From Cladorrhinum sp. PSN259 (Eukaryota; Ascomycota; Sordariomycetes; Sordariales; Podosporaceae), in contig MU867062.1 in the NCBI GenBank assembly GCA_033725935.1, positions 620,001 through 684,000 on the forward strand: a stretch of DNA of 64,000 nucleotides, given 5' to 3'. A model generated the notes under the pieces. It saw only the letters and a list, made by a program, of their open reading frames with translations, did not search any database and was not told the origin of the DNA. The position numbers were made by a program, and so were the translations under genes. The stretch's first letter is position 1, and every line of letters begins with the position of its first letter. This document shows, piece after piece, positions 1-12,000 of this stretch.

Positions 1-2024
1 GAACACAAACCCGGTCCCTATCGCTTGCGTTTACAACAACTGTCGATAAAACATACTTGAGGTAAAGCAAGTCAACAGTTCTGAACTTGGCGGCAGTCGA
101 CTTCCTGTCAAGGTGTGGGACATACGGAATCCGTACATGCACTGTAGAGCCCATCCGTTTGGATCTTTGATTCCACCTCCAGCAAAACAAACGGAGCACA
201 AGAAACTCGTCTCGGTTGCCCTATCTTCTCGTTGCCTGCCGGGAGTGCACTAGTGATCATCATATCATTGCCTGCCGATACCACCCTTGAATTCCAAACC
301 TCCAATTAAACAGCAATAACTCAGAAACAGACTATCCAATCGAACCAAACTACGAGGCCTAGTCAAAACGGTCCCCCGCTATTCTTCGTCATTCCCATCT
401 CATCTTGTCTGCAAATCCACATAATCTAATTTTTTTAATTTTCTGTTCCCGTTTTCGGACTCGTACATGTACTGCTATGCTAAGTGCTTCTTATCAAGCG
501 TCACTGACGTCATGTATCCAAACGAAAGGTTTTAGTGATTCCCAGACTCCTCGCCCAGAAGAGGAACCAAACAGAAACCAAAAGTAGTCTTGATACCCAA
601 GAAAAAGTTTGATATATGTGAAGAAGATAAGATCGAGATCTTTGAATTGGCTCTTGCACCTGCCCTACCCCTACTGCCTTGCTTTTTTTTTTTTCACTTC
701 CAGATTTCCACAAGAAACAAAGCTGATGAGCAAAACCCAAGTTGAGAAAAACCAAGGTTACAGTGACCTAATAAATTGGTCGGTTTTCTGGTCCAAAATG
801 TTTATTAAAAGTCAGGGGGTAATACTTACTTCATTCATGTGTGAACAATGTCTCACATCCCTCATTCTACCATTGCGTGTACATACATGTACGTGTATTG
901 GATGTATTAGCATAATTTACATATATTGGATGTATAAGCATAACGCACCCCAAAAAAAAAAAAAAAAAAAAAGTTTCCTAATGAGTGAATACTTTGTGTC
1001 TTGAAAGGCCCTAAAAAAGAAATTGGTACGTTATACGGCAAGCAAACATAGTGAGAAAAATAAAAAGAGGAAGAGGGAAAAACACCCTACCAAAATAAAC
1101 GAGGGTGATATATCACACCCACTGACAGTGTGTCAAGCTTCACAAACTCTGTGTGTGTCTCCTATTTCTAGCTGCATGGGATTCTTTTCATCTTCCACCT
1201 TATCTTGGTGCAGCCCACCCGTCCCCAAAACAACCTGGAAGTGACAAGTTCTCCTTATCATACTTGTTTGCTGTTTCAGCTGTCCCGACCCAATTCGGTG
1301 ACATGTCATTATGGCCCCCTTTTGTTTGCTGCTCGCTAGACAGGTATACATGCATGCAGTATGCACATTTACAGTACAGCTCGAATCGTTCGCGCACCCA
1401 CCCAACCAACCAGCAGTTTCTCTGTCCTGCTTCTTCACACACCTTTCACTAAGCAACTCATCAGGCAATAGGAACAATAAAGAATTTCGGAACTTTTTTT
1501 ATTCTCGAGAACAGCTCTTCACCCCCCCCTTTTTTTTTAAGCTGACTAAGCCCTTCAGAGCGTATTTGCTATCTCATCCCTGGCTCCCCAACCTTTGAGT
1601 CTCTCGCAAGACCCTATACTATGTGCAAGTCATTGACACGCCCACACGACAAGCACTTCGTGGGAGCGGCCCTTATCCCCTATGTTCTCGTACTTCCTTC
1701 CCAAGCTTTCTATGCTTGTGTGATCCATCCCCTATGCTAAGAAAAATAAAAGGACCCAGAAAATACCCGTTTTCCCAATCGCCGCCGGCCCAGAAAAATA
1801 ATAAAACCTAATTCGTTTCCGCTATGCTTTTTTAAAACTTCACCAGTCAAGCAAAATATGCTTCAATGATGTGCAAGTGTATGTGTGAGAGAGATGGTAT
1901 TGTAATCGTGTAGCCTGAGCTTGTTTCATGACGACTCAATCCTCTTGTTGATGATGTTCGTATGTGTGGTATTTGTCGTTATATATTGTAAAAGTGAAGA
2001 AAGAATATCAACTTCTCCCCACAT
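1..2024. other. Intergenic region, left edge to elongase stop
   Basis: No supported gene. Short open frames exist on both strands, but none has coding character, splice continuity or a recognisable domain. The region carries an A-run near 953-972, several T-runs, and a pair of near-identical 20-nt sequences at 896-943. The right part should hold the 3' UTR of the elongase, which is transcribed leftwards and stops at 2025. Confidence 0.6.
896..943. repeat. Short direct repeat pair
   Basis: Two 20-nt copies (896-915 and 924-943) differ at one base and share the core ggatgta.tagcataa. They lie in AT-rich intergenic DNA. I see no role beyond local duplication. Confidence 0.6.
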
Positions 2025-3320
2025 TTATTGTCTGCTGCGAAGAACGCGGCCGTTGGCCTTCTTGACGGACTCCTTGCTCTCGCCATAAACCTCACGCTTG
2101 ACATCGTTGGCAGCCTCCCAGGCGGCCTTCTCGCCGATGGTAGCAACATCGGTGCCCTTGGAGCCCTTAGACTTGGAGCTAGCGGCGTTGCTACGGCGGA
2201 GGTAGCTCTCAATGAAGAAGGCAACGAAGAGGTAGGTCAAGGGAGCAAGGTAGAAGACGTTGAGCCAGATGGCAAAGGTGGTGCCGCTGGAGGTGATGCA
2301 GGGCACGGTCTCCTGCTCGAAAGCACCCTTAACGTTGGCACCGCCGGGGGCAGAGCCAGAGTTGGCGACGGCAGAGGCGGAGGAAGCAGCAGCCTTGGTC
2401 TTGGAGGCAGCACCAACGGGGATGTTGTAGCTGATGAAGGAGTGGATCATGGCACCGGAGCCACCAACCAGGAACTGAGTGATCTGCATGGAGGTCAAGG
2501 AGCGCTTGATGAACATGGGGACGCGGATCTTGAAGGCGGTGACAGAGTAGTAAGTGTACATGATGGCGTGGATGAAAGAGTTGAAGAAGACGAAGATCCA
2601 GATGGGAACAGACATGTAGCGCATACCAGCCCACATGCACATCATGGCACCGGCGTGGTGGTAGGTCTGGAGAGTCGAGGAGAGCTTGCCCTTGGCGAGG
2701 ATGATCAGAGTGTCGAAAACCTCGTAGAACTTGCTAAGGTAGAAGAGCCAGCCGTAGAAGGCAAGGCCCTCGTTCCACATGCGACCGCCGTCAAACTGGC
2801 TCGGGGCAGCGCTATCGGCGAGAACACCATCAGAGAGTGTCTTCCAGGAGCTGGATTCCTCATCCCAGAAGGTTGAGCTACCGAAACCCTTGGGGCCGTT
2901 GATCTGGCACATGGAGTCGACGGTGGCAGCGAAGCCGTGGGGGCCCATTGGGCTCACCATGGTGCGGCGGAGAGCATTGAACATGCCCCACCATGTCCAG
3001 GCCGAGTAGACGGCGAGGAAGATGTTGTGGGCAATAACGAACCAGCGGAAAGCAAGAGTCTTGCTGATTGCCCATGGCTTCTTGCCGGTGCTCTTGTTGT
3101 AGATGTTCAGGAGCTTGGCGGAGACGGCGTAGACGGCGGCGATTGTAAGAGGGACCTTGGGGTCGAGGACGGCCTGGTAAACATGGTCGGGAATGGCGAT
3201 TGGCGGGGCGAACGAGGCCGTGCCCGGGGGAGGTGGGGGCATGAAGCCGGCGCCGGTTCCGGGGGGGAATTTGAAGAGAGAGAAGTCCGGGAGGGACAGA
3301 GACACTCCTTGGAACGGCAT
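2025..3320 (-). CDS. ELO-family fatty acid elongase (GNS1/SUR4 type)
   Basis: A 431-residue, intronless membrane protein that should catalyse the condensing step of very-long-chain or polyunsaturated fatty acid elongation in the endoplasmic reticulum, using malonyl-CoA and an acyl-CoA. The family signature is clear. It includes the histidine box QTYHHAGAMM at about residues 218-227, followed by a tryptophan-rich membrane segment. Upstream lies FYEVFDTLIILAKGK, and downstream lie the NSFIHAIMYTYY and ITQFLVG segments, with about seven hydrophobic stretches in all. The start was chosen at 3320 because it is the first in-frame ATG and has A at -3; the frame is open to 3470 but only through a TTG. 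The first position of the HxxHH box is Gln, not His, which occurs in some microbial elongase subfamilies. The tail (from about residue 385) is Ser/Lys-rich and ends in a basic stretch. A 17-G run (C-run on the coding strand) lies about 210 bp upstream. The substrate chain length cannot be read from the sequence. Confidence 0.93.
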   Translation of the reverse strand: MPFQGVSLSLPDFSLFKFPPGTGAGFMPPPPPGTASFAPPIAIPDHVYQAVLDPKVPLTIAAVYAVSAKLLNIYNKSTGKKPWAISKTLAFRWFVIAHNIFLAVYSAWTWWGMFNALRRTMVSPMGPHGFAATVDSMCQINGPKGFGSSTFWDEESSSWKTLSDGVLADSAAPSQFDGGRMWNEGLAFYGWLFYLSKFYEVFDTLIILAKGKLSSTLQTYHHAGAMMCMWAGMRYMSVPIWIFVFFNSFIHAIMYTYYSVTAFKIRVPMFIKRSLTSMQITQFLVGGSGAMIHSFISYNIPVGAASKTKAAASSASAVANSGSAPGGANVKGAFEQETVPCITSSGTTFAIWLNVFYLAPLTYLFVAFFIESYLRRSNAASSKSKGSKGTDVATIGEKAAWEAANDVKREVYGESKESVKKANGRVLRSRQ

Positions 3321-6100
3321 CTTTGCGTCGGGTGTCGACGGTCGACCGTGTGTACTGACTGGACTGAAGACGAAGTGTTTGTTGAGTAGAGTCGATAATT
3401 CAAAAGGAAAAATGGCGTGGTGGGAAGGGCGGACGGGCGATTCGTTTTGTTTCAATTCTGAACTTCCCAACGCTTTTTCAGATTCCCGCCAAACTGCACG
3501 TCACACTGGCAGGGGTACGCTGGAGGGAGGGGGGGGGGGGGGGGGCACTTGGGAGACGAGGAAAGACCAGCGGAAGTGGGCGGTCTTGAAAGAGGATACC
3601 GAGGAAGAGACGGAAAGAGGAATGGGTGGAAATGGGTGAATGGAATCTGGAACAAATTGGGCAATTTATCGCATCATATCTCTTCCGTCTGCAGCGATTT
3701 ACACGCCCAGACAATGCCCGGTTCTTCAGGGTATTCTTGTTTGAAGACATCTGCAGCGGGCAGCGTATTGTCACTCTGTCATGAATGCAATTGACTTTGC
3801 AAGCTGCTCTCATCGAAATCCAGAGAACGACACGAACAATGCCGGTATACTTCGATAGGGCAGCCACGTTCGAAGATCGACCCGGCCGTCGCTGCCCCCG
3901 AAGTGAGGCAAACATCAAGGCCCAAACCACCGTTCATCTGAGCGAATCAGGGCGTTCGTAGTTTGGACGATGCGGAGAGCTAAATGTCATCTCGTCGCCT
4001 CTGTGGATGAAATCTGCAATCGCGCCGAGGAATTGGTGGAGAGGAATGGACCGTTCCGAGTCTTTGGCACCCATACCATCGATTTACCTTCTGGGTCCGT
4101 AGGGTGCCCCTAGCCGATTGTGAGCCGAAAAACGGGCTCAGGCGAGGCAATTGCGGAGTTGCCGTCTAGAGAGAACAGGCTCCCCTTGACCGGCCTGCAT
4201 CACATGCTTCTGGTGTGTGAAATGTAGTGGGTTGAAGCTGGAAGGTCGATATCCAAAACCCCAGATGGCAGAAAAAAAAATATTATCGCGGCTGGCCCTC
4301 CACAATATGCAGGGCCCCGCTCGGCCGAGGTCTGGCAAGCTGCAAAGAGGGTCTTTGCTGCGTTCCTATTGGCCAATTATCTTCAACCGCATTCAACAAA
4401 AAAACATCAACCATCCTCTGCCAATTGACCGCCTTTGCCATCCCCACTCATCCCCAACATAAGCTGCATTGCACAACAGGATTTCCCGTCTTCCCGGCAC
4501 TGCATGCATATCCATAGCTAGGGGGTGGCGACTCTTGGCATTTCCTTATCAAATGAATCGCGTTGTATTGGGCTCAACTTTCGATGAGAATTCACGCTCA
4601 GCAATCCTGAAGAACGTTCACCGGGAACAAACCCAACAGCTCGCTGCAAAGGAAGTCCCGAGGAAGATTACACCTGGGTGTTGCTGTACATTCTGGAAAT
4701 CAACTTCCGTTCCGTTATGCCATCCCCAGATCGGAGTTCATTATAATATCTCCCATCCCTCCGCCGGCGACTTATAGTCTCTGCCGCGAACGCCGAACTC
4801 ACGTTAGACGCCAAAGCACTTCGCCTGGCTCGCCTGGTTACCCCGCGCCTTGAGCCACCACAAGTATTCAGGTTTAAGGATATGACCGCAGATGCGCGGT
4901 TCCTGTGGACTCAGGTGCGGACACTTGGAAACCACGATTGCTTGCAAGGGCTTATATGAATACAACTATGGATGTGTAATGTGTGTATCCCCAAGATGGT
5001 ATCCATACTAGAAGCTTGTCCGATAGGTAATTACTCGTAATTAGAGAGCCGCTCTTTTGGAGACTCTCCTTTGATTGAAGAAACAGAATTACCCGTCCAT
5101 GTTTCCGTCAACTGGTCATGTCGAAACAAAATCGCTATCAAAGTCGGGCTCCAGAACGTGATGGAAGCGCCTGTTGTCTCGAGAGGTTTGCTGGGATCCA
5201 TTCAGTGGTAAAATTCCTGCATTGTGATTGGCCGAATCCTGAACTTGAGTCGCAAAACGGCAGGTGGTGGTCCGTGCTGTAAGTGGTCATCATCTGGGCA
5301 TCCAGTGTCATCCTTCATCAGACCTGCCTTCCCTCAACACTCAAGATGATATCTTCAGCCGATGAGATTCAAAGTTAAAATCACATCATATGGGAAGCGG
5401 GATATCAAGAGAGTATTTGATCCAGTCCACTCACCGATCGTGATTCTTCACCAAATCCTTTTGAGATCTCAGAATGCCCTTCGTCAGTTCTATTCGAAAT
5501 TCATGTCGCGGGCAATGTGGCAAACAGAACGTGTCAGAGTAACACAATCGTCAAATCCTCTCACACTCCAAACTTTTCAAACAGACCTGTCTCGCCTCAC
5601 GTCGCACTATGAAGCTATCTCAGTCCACAGCTCTCAATGTTGGCACCATGGCCAAGCTTAGGGGCACAGCCAAGAGTTTACTTGCGCTGTTTGACCAGTG
5701 AACAAGTCTCGAGGGGCCAGTTTCAATCTCAAATGAGTCCATAGTGTTCACTGACAGCAGTGATGATGGCTCGAGATGTGTTCTCACTAACTAAATTGCA
5801 TCTCATGGCATGGCAGAGTCATGAAGTTCTCCATCCATGATGTCGTTTGCAAACCACCTTAATAAGACCTCCTCGATCCGCCAGTTGATGATCGTCATAT
5901 ATCCCCTCAGAGATCTCCTCTGATACCTTCAGGCTTTGCCTCTCCCGACAAGGCTTCCTGTCTTCTTCTTCTTTGCCTTGACTGGCCATCAGCGCCCTGG
6001 TGGTTGCTACAATTTCTTCCCTTCCAAGATCCTTTGATAGGACGACCATTTTAATACCTTTGTAATCTATTTCTCCACGCCTTCAGAATTAACTGTCAGG
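3321..6100. other. Divergent intergenic region, elongase (-) / secreted protein (+)
   Basis: No supported gene. This 2.8 kb stretch must hold both promoters and 5' leaders. The left part, next to the elongase, has CT/GA-rich tracts and the G17 run. The middle has no recognisable element. Open frames of 60-150 codons here lack splice or domain support. Confidence 0.6.
3529..3545. repeat. G17 homopolymer upstream of the elongase
   Basis: A run of 17 G on the + strand is a pyrimidine tract on the coding strand of the elongase, about 210 bp before its ATG. Fungal promoters often carry C/T tracts here. Run length may be inexact because homopolymers sequence poorly. Confidence 0.7.
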
Positions 6101-7559
6101 ATGTATCTTCAACGGATCTTAACAGCTTGCCTGGGCCTTGGCTCATTGGCAGTAGGGGGTATGTTGTGACTAGTTACACTTGATACCTTTCGTAAGAAGA
6201 ACCAAGACTAACCGTAGATACCAGCTCCTACACGGAATGAGCAAGACTTTACAGCTTCTGGGAGAGGATTGAACAACACGAAGAGGACGCAAAAGAGGAC
6301 TTTACCTCTCGGCCCTGGGCTTCCCGTTCTCGATGGCGTTGCTCTTGACCAGCTTACACGCCTCGCGGAGTTGGAGTTTGCGGGACTCGTTGAGTCTCAA
6401 ATAGCTCTTGCTACTCAACTTGAGACTATCAAGAACAACATCCGGATAAACTCCTTCAGATCACAGTTCGCACAAGCACAAGTGGTATGGCCTGTTTCTC
6501 ACTTTCCTTCGTGCTTCCCTATTAACTAACATCCAACGATAGAACTGCATCATCCTCACTGTCACCAACGTCATTGACCAGCGTGATCCATCAAACATCA
6601 GCAACCGCTATCTCCTCAACCAGCTACGCATCGACAACGGTTTTCCCGACAAAGAAGTTATGGTCATGGTAACTGATGCTCAGACAATGACTATCTCAAC
6701 GACCCCAACCGTCGGCTCACTACCAACCTCAACTCTCGAGCCATCACTAGCTCCAGAGCCAACTGCCGTTAATCCATCTCTACAACCATCCGTCAACCCA
6801 GTCCTTCCTTCTTTCTCCTCTCCCACAACCTCTTCATCCGTAACCTTCTCTTCCTCTATCGAAATCCCAACCCCAACTGCAATCCCCACCGAATCACCAT
6901 CCCCACTCCCCTCACAAACATTCTCGTCCTCTCTTAAACTTCCTCTCGTCCCTTCACCATCCTCTTCTCCCTTGTTGCGGCGTCAACTCCTACTAGACCA
7001 ACCAAACGCAGCAATCCTCCTCCCGATTGGAGTTTTACCCCCGAGCGCCGCTCTAATTCTGCAAGATCCAGCCAACATCATCCTGCCTGGAGTACTAGGA
7101 GGCGGAGGACTCTTCGTAGAGTCTCTCGCCACCTTCAACATTGACTGTCGTGTGTTCGGAGACTCAAACGGATTCTTGATCGGTGGACAGTTCCCCTTGT
7201 ATAATTCAGTGAGCGAGGCCTTGTTGGAACTGGAAAAGAACTTGGGACTTTTGGATCCGGGACGGTTCCCCTCGGGATTCGAGACTGTTACGGTGCCTAA
7301 TGACATTGCTACTTCTACAGATGTGTTCCCGACCGAGGTGCCTACTTTTACTGAGGTCTTTGGGACGGAGATTCCGACTGCTACGAATGAGTTTGACGTG
7401 ACGGCGACTGATATTGATGGACTGGTACAAGAGACTACGGGTCCTGATTTTGGCGATGTTGACGTTGATGATCATGGAACGTTGACGCAGGTTATTCCTT
7501 CTGGAACTACAACTACAACTTTGACTGTTGTGGTCACTGAGACTGCTGTCGCTGGCTGA
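6101..7559 (+). CDS. Predicted secreted protein, S/T/P-rich, two cysteines after the signal peptide
   Basis: I do not recognise a named family. Predicted exons are 6101-6151, 6218-6484 and 6543-7559, giving 444 residues. The first 17 residues are a good signal peptide (MYLQRILTACLGLGSLA), then IPAPTRN. Dibasic Kex2-type sites follow at residues 39-40 and 43-44 (both KR) and at 252-253 (RR). A helical, hydrophobic region (about 45-140) is followed by a Ser/Thr/Pro-rich linker (about 150-250). A second folded region (about 254-345) precedes a Thr/Val/Pro-rich tail ending ETAVAG. The mature chain has only two cysteines, at 108 and 308, which could join the two regions. Both introns end in good branch and acceptor sequences (actaaccgtag; ttaactaac...gatag). 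To keep frame, intron 1 must use a GTAGGG donor at 6152, because the better-looking GTATGT at 6159 shifts the frame. The exact end of exon 1 is therefore uncertain. Inference: a secreted or wall-associated protein processed by Kex2. Confidence 0.75.
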
Positions 7560-7932
7560 GATGGAAAATAAAAGAGGTTTATGTTGATGACTGATGACAT
7601 GGTCTTGGGATGAGGCGTTTGGTTCTTGCTACTTTGATAGTCATAATTCGAACTGGTATATAATCACTTTAATCCATTTCGGTGGGAAAAAATATAATTG
7701 CATTCGTTAACACCAAAAAAACAACAATTATCTGTTATATTTCTAGTCAGAGCAATCATCTTTCACCATCTCTCTTCCTTTCGACCACCCAAGGCACAAT
7801 TTACTAACCAAAAAACAAACTTTTCACTCTCTTATCATCGTGCTTTTTTGCTTTTTTTTAATCCAAAGCCCCTCATATAGCTCTAATCAAGAATGGATAT
7901 CTCAACAAATTATAGCAAACCTACCTACATAG
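7560..7932. other. Intergenic, secreted protein to tRNA-Leu
   Basis: AT-rich 370 bp that should contain the 3' UTR of the secreted protein and the 5' flank of the tRNA gene. No gene seen. Confidence 0.6.
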
Positions 7933-8055
7933 GGCAACTTGGCCGAGCGGTCTAAGGCGCCACGTTAAGGACATGTATGAAATCCTTGAAACTGATTCTT
8001 CTCAAAAAAGAATTCCGTGGTCCGAAAGGGCGTGAGTTCGAATCTCACAGTTGTC
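7933..8055 (+). tRNA. tRNA-Leu (anticodon AAG), intron-containing
   Basis: A class II tRNA folds cleanly. The acceptor stem ggcaact (7933-7939) pairs with agttgtc (8049-8055), with one G-U pair. The D arm is gccgagcggtctaaggc. The anticodon stem is ccacg (7960-7964) with cgtgg (8016-8020), and the anticodon AAG is at 7967-7969. The variable arm is 8021-8031, and the T arm is gtgag/ttcgaat/ctcac. An intron of about 44 nt (7971-8014) starts one base after the anticodon, the canonical position. It contains CCTT (7984-7987), which can pair with the anticodon region AAGG, as in other eukaryotic tRNA precursors. It decodes CTT, and CTC by A34-to-inosine editing. The mature length is about 79 nt before CCA addition. 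Confidence 0.95.
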
Positions 8056-8071
8056 AATGCCGTAGACACAA

Positions 8072-8104
8072 AAATCACATCTGCTCAGTGTGATTTATTT
8101 TTTT
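8072..8104 (+). terminator. Pol III terminator of tRNA-Leu, with hairpin
   Basis: Starting 17 nt past the tRNA, an 8-bp perfect hairpin (aaatcaca 8072-8079 with tgtgattt 8089-8096, 9-nt loop) is followed at once by seven T (8098-8104). The T-run is the expected RNA polymerase III stop. The hairpin is an extra. Confidence 0.7.
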
Positions 8105-9095
8105 GCGTCTTTTTTTTGGTGTGTTTGGGTTTAGGTTTGAGCTGGGGTCTGTGGTTGTGGTTTGGTGGCGGGGCGGTTTTCAAGGGGTCAGGCAGGCAGG
8201 GGTTTGCTTGTTGGTGGCATCAGAATTCAATCCTGTAGAAAGAAGGGAAGGAGACAGGCAATTAAAGATCTGAATATGCCATATCTGTATGTAAATTCTA
8301 TCGCTTGTGAGGTAAATGAATGGCGGGAATAAACATCTAAAAAACTAAACAGCGCAAATCAGATGATCATTCCCCAGGGATAAATGCAAGCAAGGGAGAA
8401 AAAACAGCCATTCTTTTGTTAAGACAATACATCTACAGCACCCTCTGCATAAAAAACGAACAGGCAAAGAGCTGTGTCTCTATGCAAACTCCTAACATTC
8501 AACATGGTGCATCCTCCTCTCCTCTTCAACCTCCTTCCATGCCTCCCTCCCCTATCGCCTATTCATTGCCGCCGAAAGAAGTGAAAAAAGACGATCTGCA
8601 TAATCCCTCATGATACAGAAAAGCCAGAAAAACATTTGTTGATCGGGAGAGAAATTTTAGTGGTATCATGAATGAAGAATGGGAAAAAGAAGTGCGTGAT
8701 GTATATGACAAAAACGGACGAGGACCCGCCGGCTTGCAGAAGAAAAAACATGGTGATGTGATGAGTGAAAAAACAAACAGAAAAAAAGATTATCCTTTCT
8801 TTTCTTCTTGCGTCTCTGTCATCCCTTCCCCTCCTCTTCTCTCTCCTCCTTATCTTTCCTCCTCCTCTTATTGTGCTTGCTCATCATGATGGTTGGGGGC
8901 GGTTAAAGGGTAGAATTGTCGAAAAGGGGGGTCGGTTCTAGTGAAGTCGCATAACATGTAATAAAAGGAAATAAGTTTGTGTCCGAAGGGGGTAATGAGT
9001 TACAGGGTGTATGGAAAATAGGGATGTGAACGGCAAAAGGTCGAGGGGAAGGGGCATGGAGGTTCAATGTAGTGATATCCAAGCCATCAATAGAC
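8105..9095. other. Intergenic, tRNA-Leu to ADF-H gene stop
   Basis: About 1 kb that should include the 3' UTR of the leftward ADF-H gene. There are T-rich and CT-rich stretches near 8780-8880. No gene seen. Confidence 0.6.
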
Positions 9096-12000
9096 TTAGC
9101 GAGAATGGCTTTGGTGGGCCTCCTGGAGAACTGTTGTCACACGTTAGCATAGAGTCCCCTTCGCACATGCAACAACAATGACACTTACTATGCAAGATAT
9201 TCATCTGGCCAGCCCGATCCTCACAAGCAATCTGCAGTCCACTACCCTCAACAAAGTCAAGCACAACACTGTTGGGCAGCTCTTGCAACTCGACGTCAGG
9301 AGTATATGGAGCCTTGAACTCGGTGATGTGGTAACGCTTCATCAGGGCGGCTTGCTTGTTCTTGGCGGCAGAGGGCATCATGGCAGTTCCCGAAACAGCG
9401 CTCAGAATCAAGTAGCCGAGGCTGTCAAGGCAAATGCTACGGCGCTTCCACAAAAGATTGTCGGGGAATTGAACATTGACATCACCCATGAAAGCAATGA
9501 TGCTAGGAGAGGCCTGTGCCCTTGAAGCAGCCTCGACCTCGGCAGCATTCTCCTCAGCCACGGTGGGCGAGATGGCGGGAGTGCCGGCCTTCCTGCTGCT
9601 GGGAGTAAGGGTGTTGGAAATACGGCGCATGAACCGGGATGCGCGGCTGGCCTTGCTGTTGGGGCTAATTGGGGTCTTGCTCTCGGTTTCGGAGTCGGCA
9701 GAGGTAACATCAGTATGAATAGGGGACAAAACACCAGCAGGGCTATTCTGCTCCATAGACGACCGACGGCTGCTGATGCTCAGCCGGCGCCCCATGCCAT
9801 TATTATGAACTGAAGGAGGGCGCGAAGAGCCGGGAGAAGTAACGCCTGCATGCGCAGGTGATGTAGCAAGATTATCAGTCGATGGAGACTTTGCACCCTT
9901 GATAAAATCCTTGACCACCGTCAGAGAGGATCTTCGGCGTGGACGAAGTCCCTCTTGAACCTTCTTGAGCTCCTCGACAGCCAGCTCAGTATTACGCTCC
10001 ACGGACTCGGATCGACGGCCCCTACCAGAGACACGCCGTTGCAGCAACGAGGGTCTTCTTTCAAGGCCATCATGATCAAAGGGAGCACGATGTGACAAAG
10101 AGCTTGCAGATCTCGCAGGACTCTGAGAAACACGGTTTTGAAGATCGACCATTAATGGAGACTGCTTCAATTCCAAGCGACCGTACTCCGCGACGTCAGC
10201 GTTTGGTTCTGGCACATGAGGGTAGAGCTGATTAGGGTCTCGTACAATACGAGCCGTGACTTGAATCGAACCGGGTCTCCCTCTAGGGGGCATCCCGCCC
10301 TCAAACATGGAGAGGCGGTTTACCACTGACCCAGATCGATCTCGTCTCGGCAATCTAGCTGCATCTGGCGATGAGTCTGTGGATCCCGGGGGAGACGGGG
10401 ATGGTCCGCTTGCCAGCGAGCTGGCCCTGTCCACCACGGATGGAGATCTTGACGGTTCGCGGCCGGCAGCTTTGCGGACGGCAAAGAATGTTGACGCCGG
10501 TCTGGCCTTGGGTATTTCTGCGGTGACGGGCCCGGTGCTGCCTGAGAGCTTTTGTAGGGCCTGAATTCGCTGAGAAATACTCGAGCCTACTCTTGCGGCG
10601 CTCTGGGGCCGGGAATCCGATGCCTGCTGCTGTGAGACACGCTGCATGTAAGTTGAGCCCGATGAAGCAGATCTTCCAGTACTCGGAGGCGGCATATCCT
10701 TTGGAGTAGTCAGTAGAGAGCTGCGAACAGGGCTTGAAACAGTCCTAGTAAACCGTCCTGGACTTGATGCGCCAGTTTCCGTTCCAACAACAGTCGATCT
10801 CTTAGAACTCGAATCATTGGGGAAGAACGGGCTCATGGGCGACTTGGCTACGGTAATTGGAGTTGCTTGTTGCAGGGTCGCTGACCGAAGCTCCTCCATC
10901 AGACCATCATTGTCGGTGATGCTGATCACTGATTGACGCTTATCTACTTCTAGCGCATCGAGATCTGTTCGGATGTGCTCAATACTGGGTTTCCGTCTCG
11001 TCGTCCCTTCTTCCTGAAGCTGACTTTGGAGAGCTTCGGTTGCCTTCGCCGCTTCACTAATGGCAGGTAAACTGGTGGTGGCGGGTGTCTCCTCCTTCAC
11101 ATTTGGCGAGGGAGCAACGGCGGGCGGAGCCGTCCCGTCGTCAAGGCTCGTGGGCGATTTGGCCTCTTTCGTAGAAAACTTGGAAAGTGGGATGTGGATT
11201 GGAGATGTCTGCGTTGTATCCTCCTCTTCCGCCGAGGTGTCGTTCTGTGTCTCTTTTTCGAGGACCTTGGTGGGAAACGATGCGACCGAGAACCTCGAGA
11301 CTGGCAAAGCTTGGACAGGTACGCCCAATTTTGGCGAAGCTGCCGCATTATGGCTTTCGTGAGGCTTCTCCTCGGAAATTGGCGAAGAAGCCGCCAGGGG
11401 AGCGCTATCTACAGGTTGCTGGTCGGTGTGGTTGGAGAGCGGTTTTGCTGAGCTGCTCTCAGCATTCTGATCCTCACGCTCAACATCTTCATCCTTAGCA
11501 AGAATGGTCTCTTCGGTGGAATCTGATAAAGATGAGGCTTGCGTTGAAGCGCCAATATCTGAAGACGCCAAGGGCGAGGTAGGATGAGAATCAGTTTGTG
11601 CATCAATCGAGAACTGGTCCGCGCCAACTTCGATGCCAATTCCCGAATCGGTATTTGAGTCGGCCTTGGAGATTGCGACTAGGTCATCCTGACCAATACT
11701 TTCAGTTGGAAGCTCTTCCTCGGCCTGAACAATTGACTGGGTCTCAAAATCTTGGGCGTCTTCAGGAAGACCTGGTGAGCTGAGGGCAGACGGGATATCA
11801 CCAACTGGCAACTCTAAAGCCGATGGTTGCAAGCTCATCATCTTCTTTTTCTCTCTGAGTTTCATTGCCTTCAAAAGCCGCGCTTTTTCTGGTGTCATTG
11901 AGTTATGCTTGGCTGGTGGAGCTGCAGTTGTTGGTACTTCGATCTTGAATAACGAGGAAGTGGTAGCAGAAATTCCACCACTGGTTGTCGGTCTGTCAGC

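Noticed and set aside
2028..2876. 282-codon open frame on + strand
   Set aside because: Exact antisense shadow of the elongase; Gly/Asp-rich translation typical of a complement frame.
3321..3470. N-terminal extension of the elongase to 3470
   Set aside because: The codon at 3470 is TTG; the first ATG is at 3320 and has a good context.
5362..5661. 99-codon frame before the secreted protein gene
   Set aside because: No domain, no splice partners, composition like surrounding intergenic DNA.
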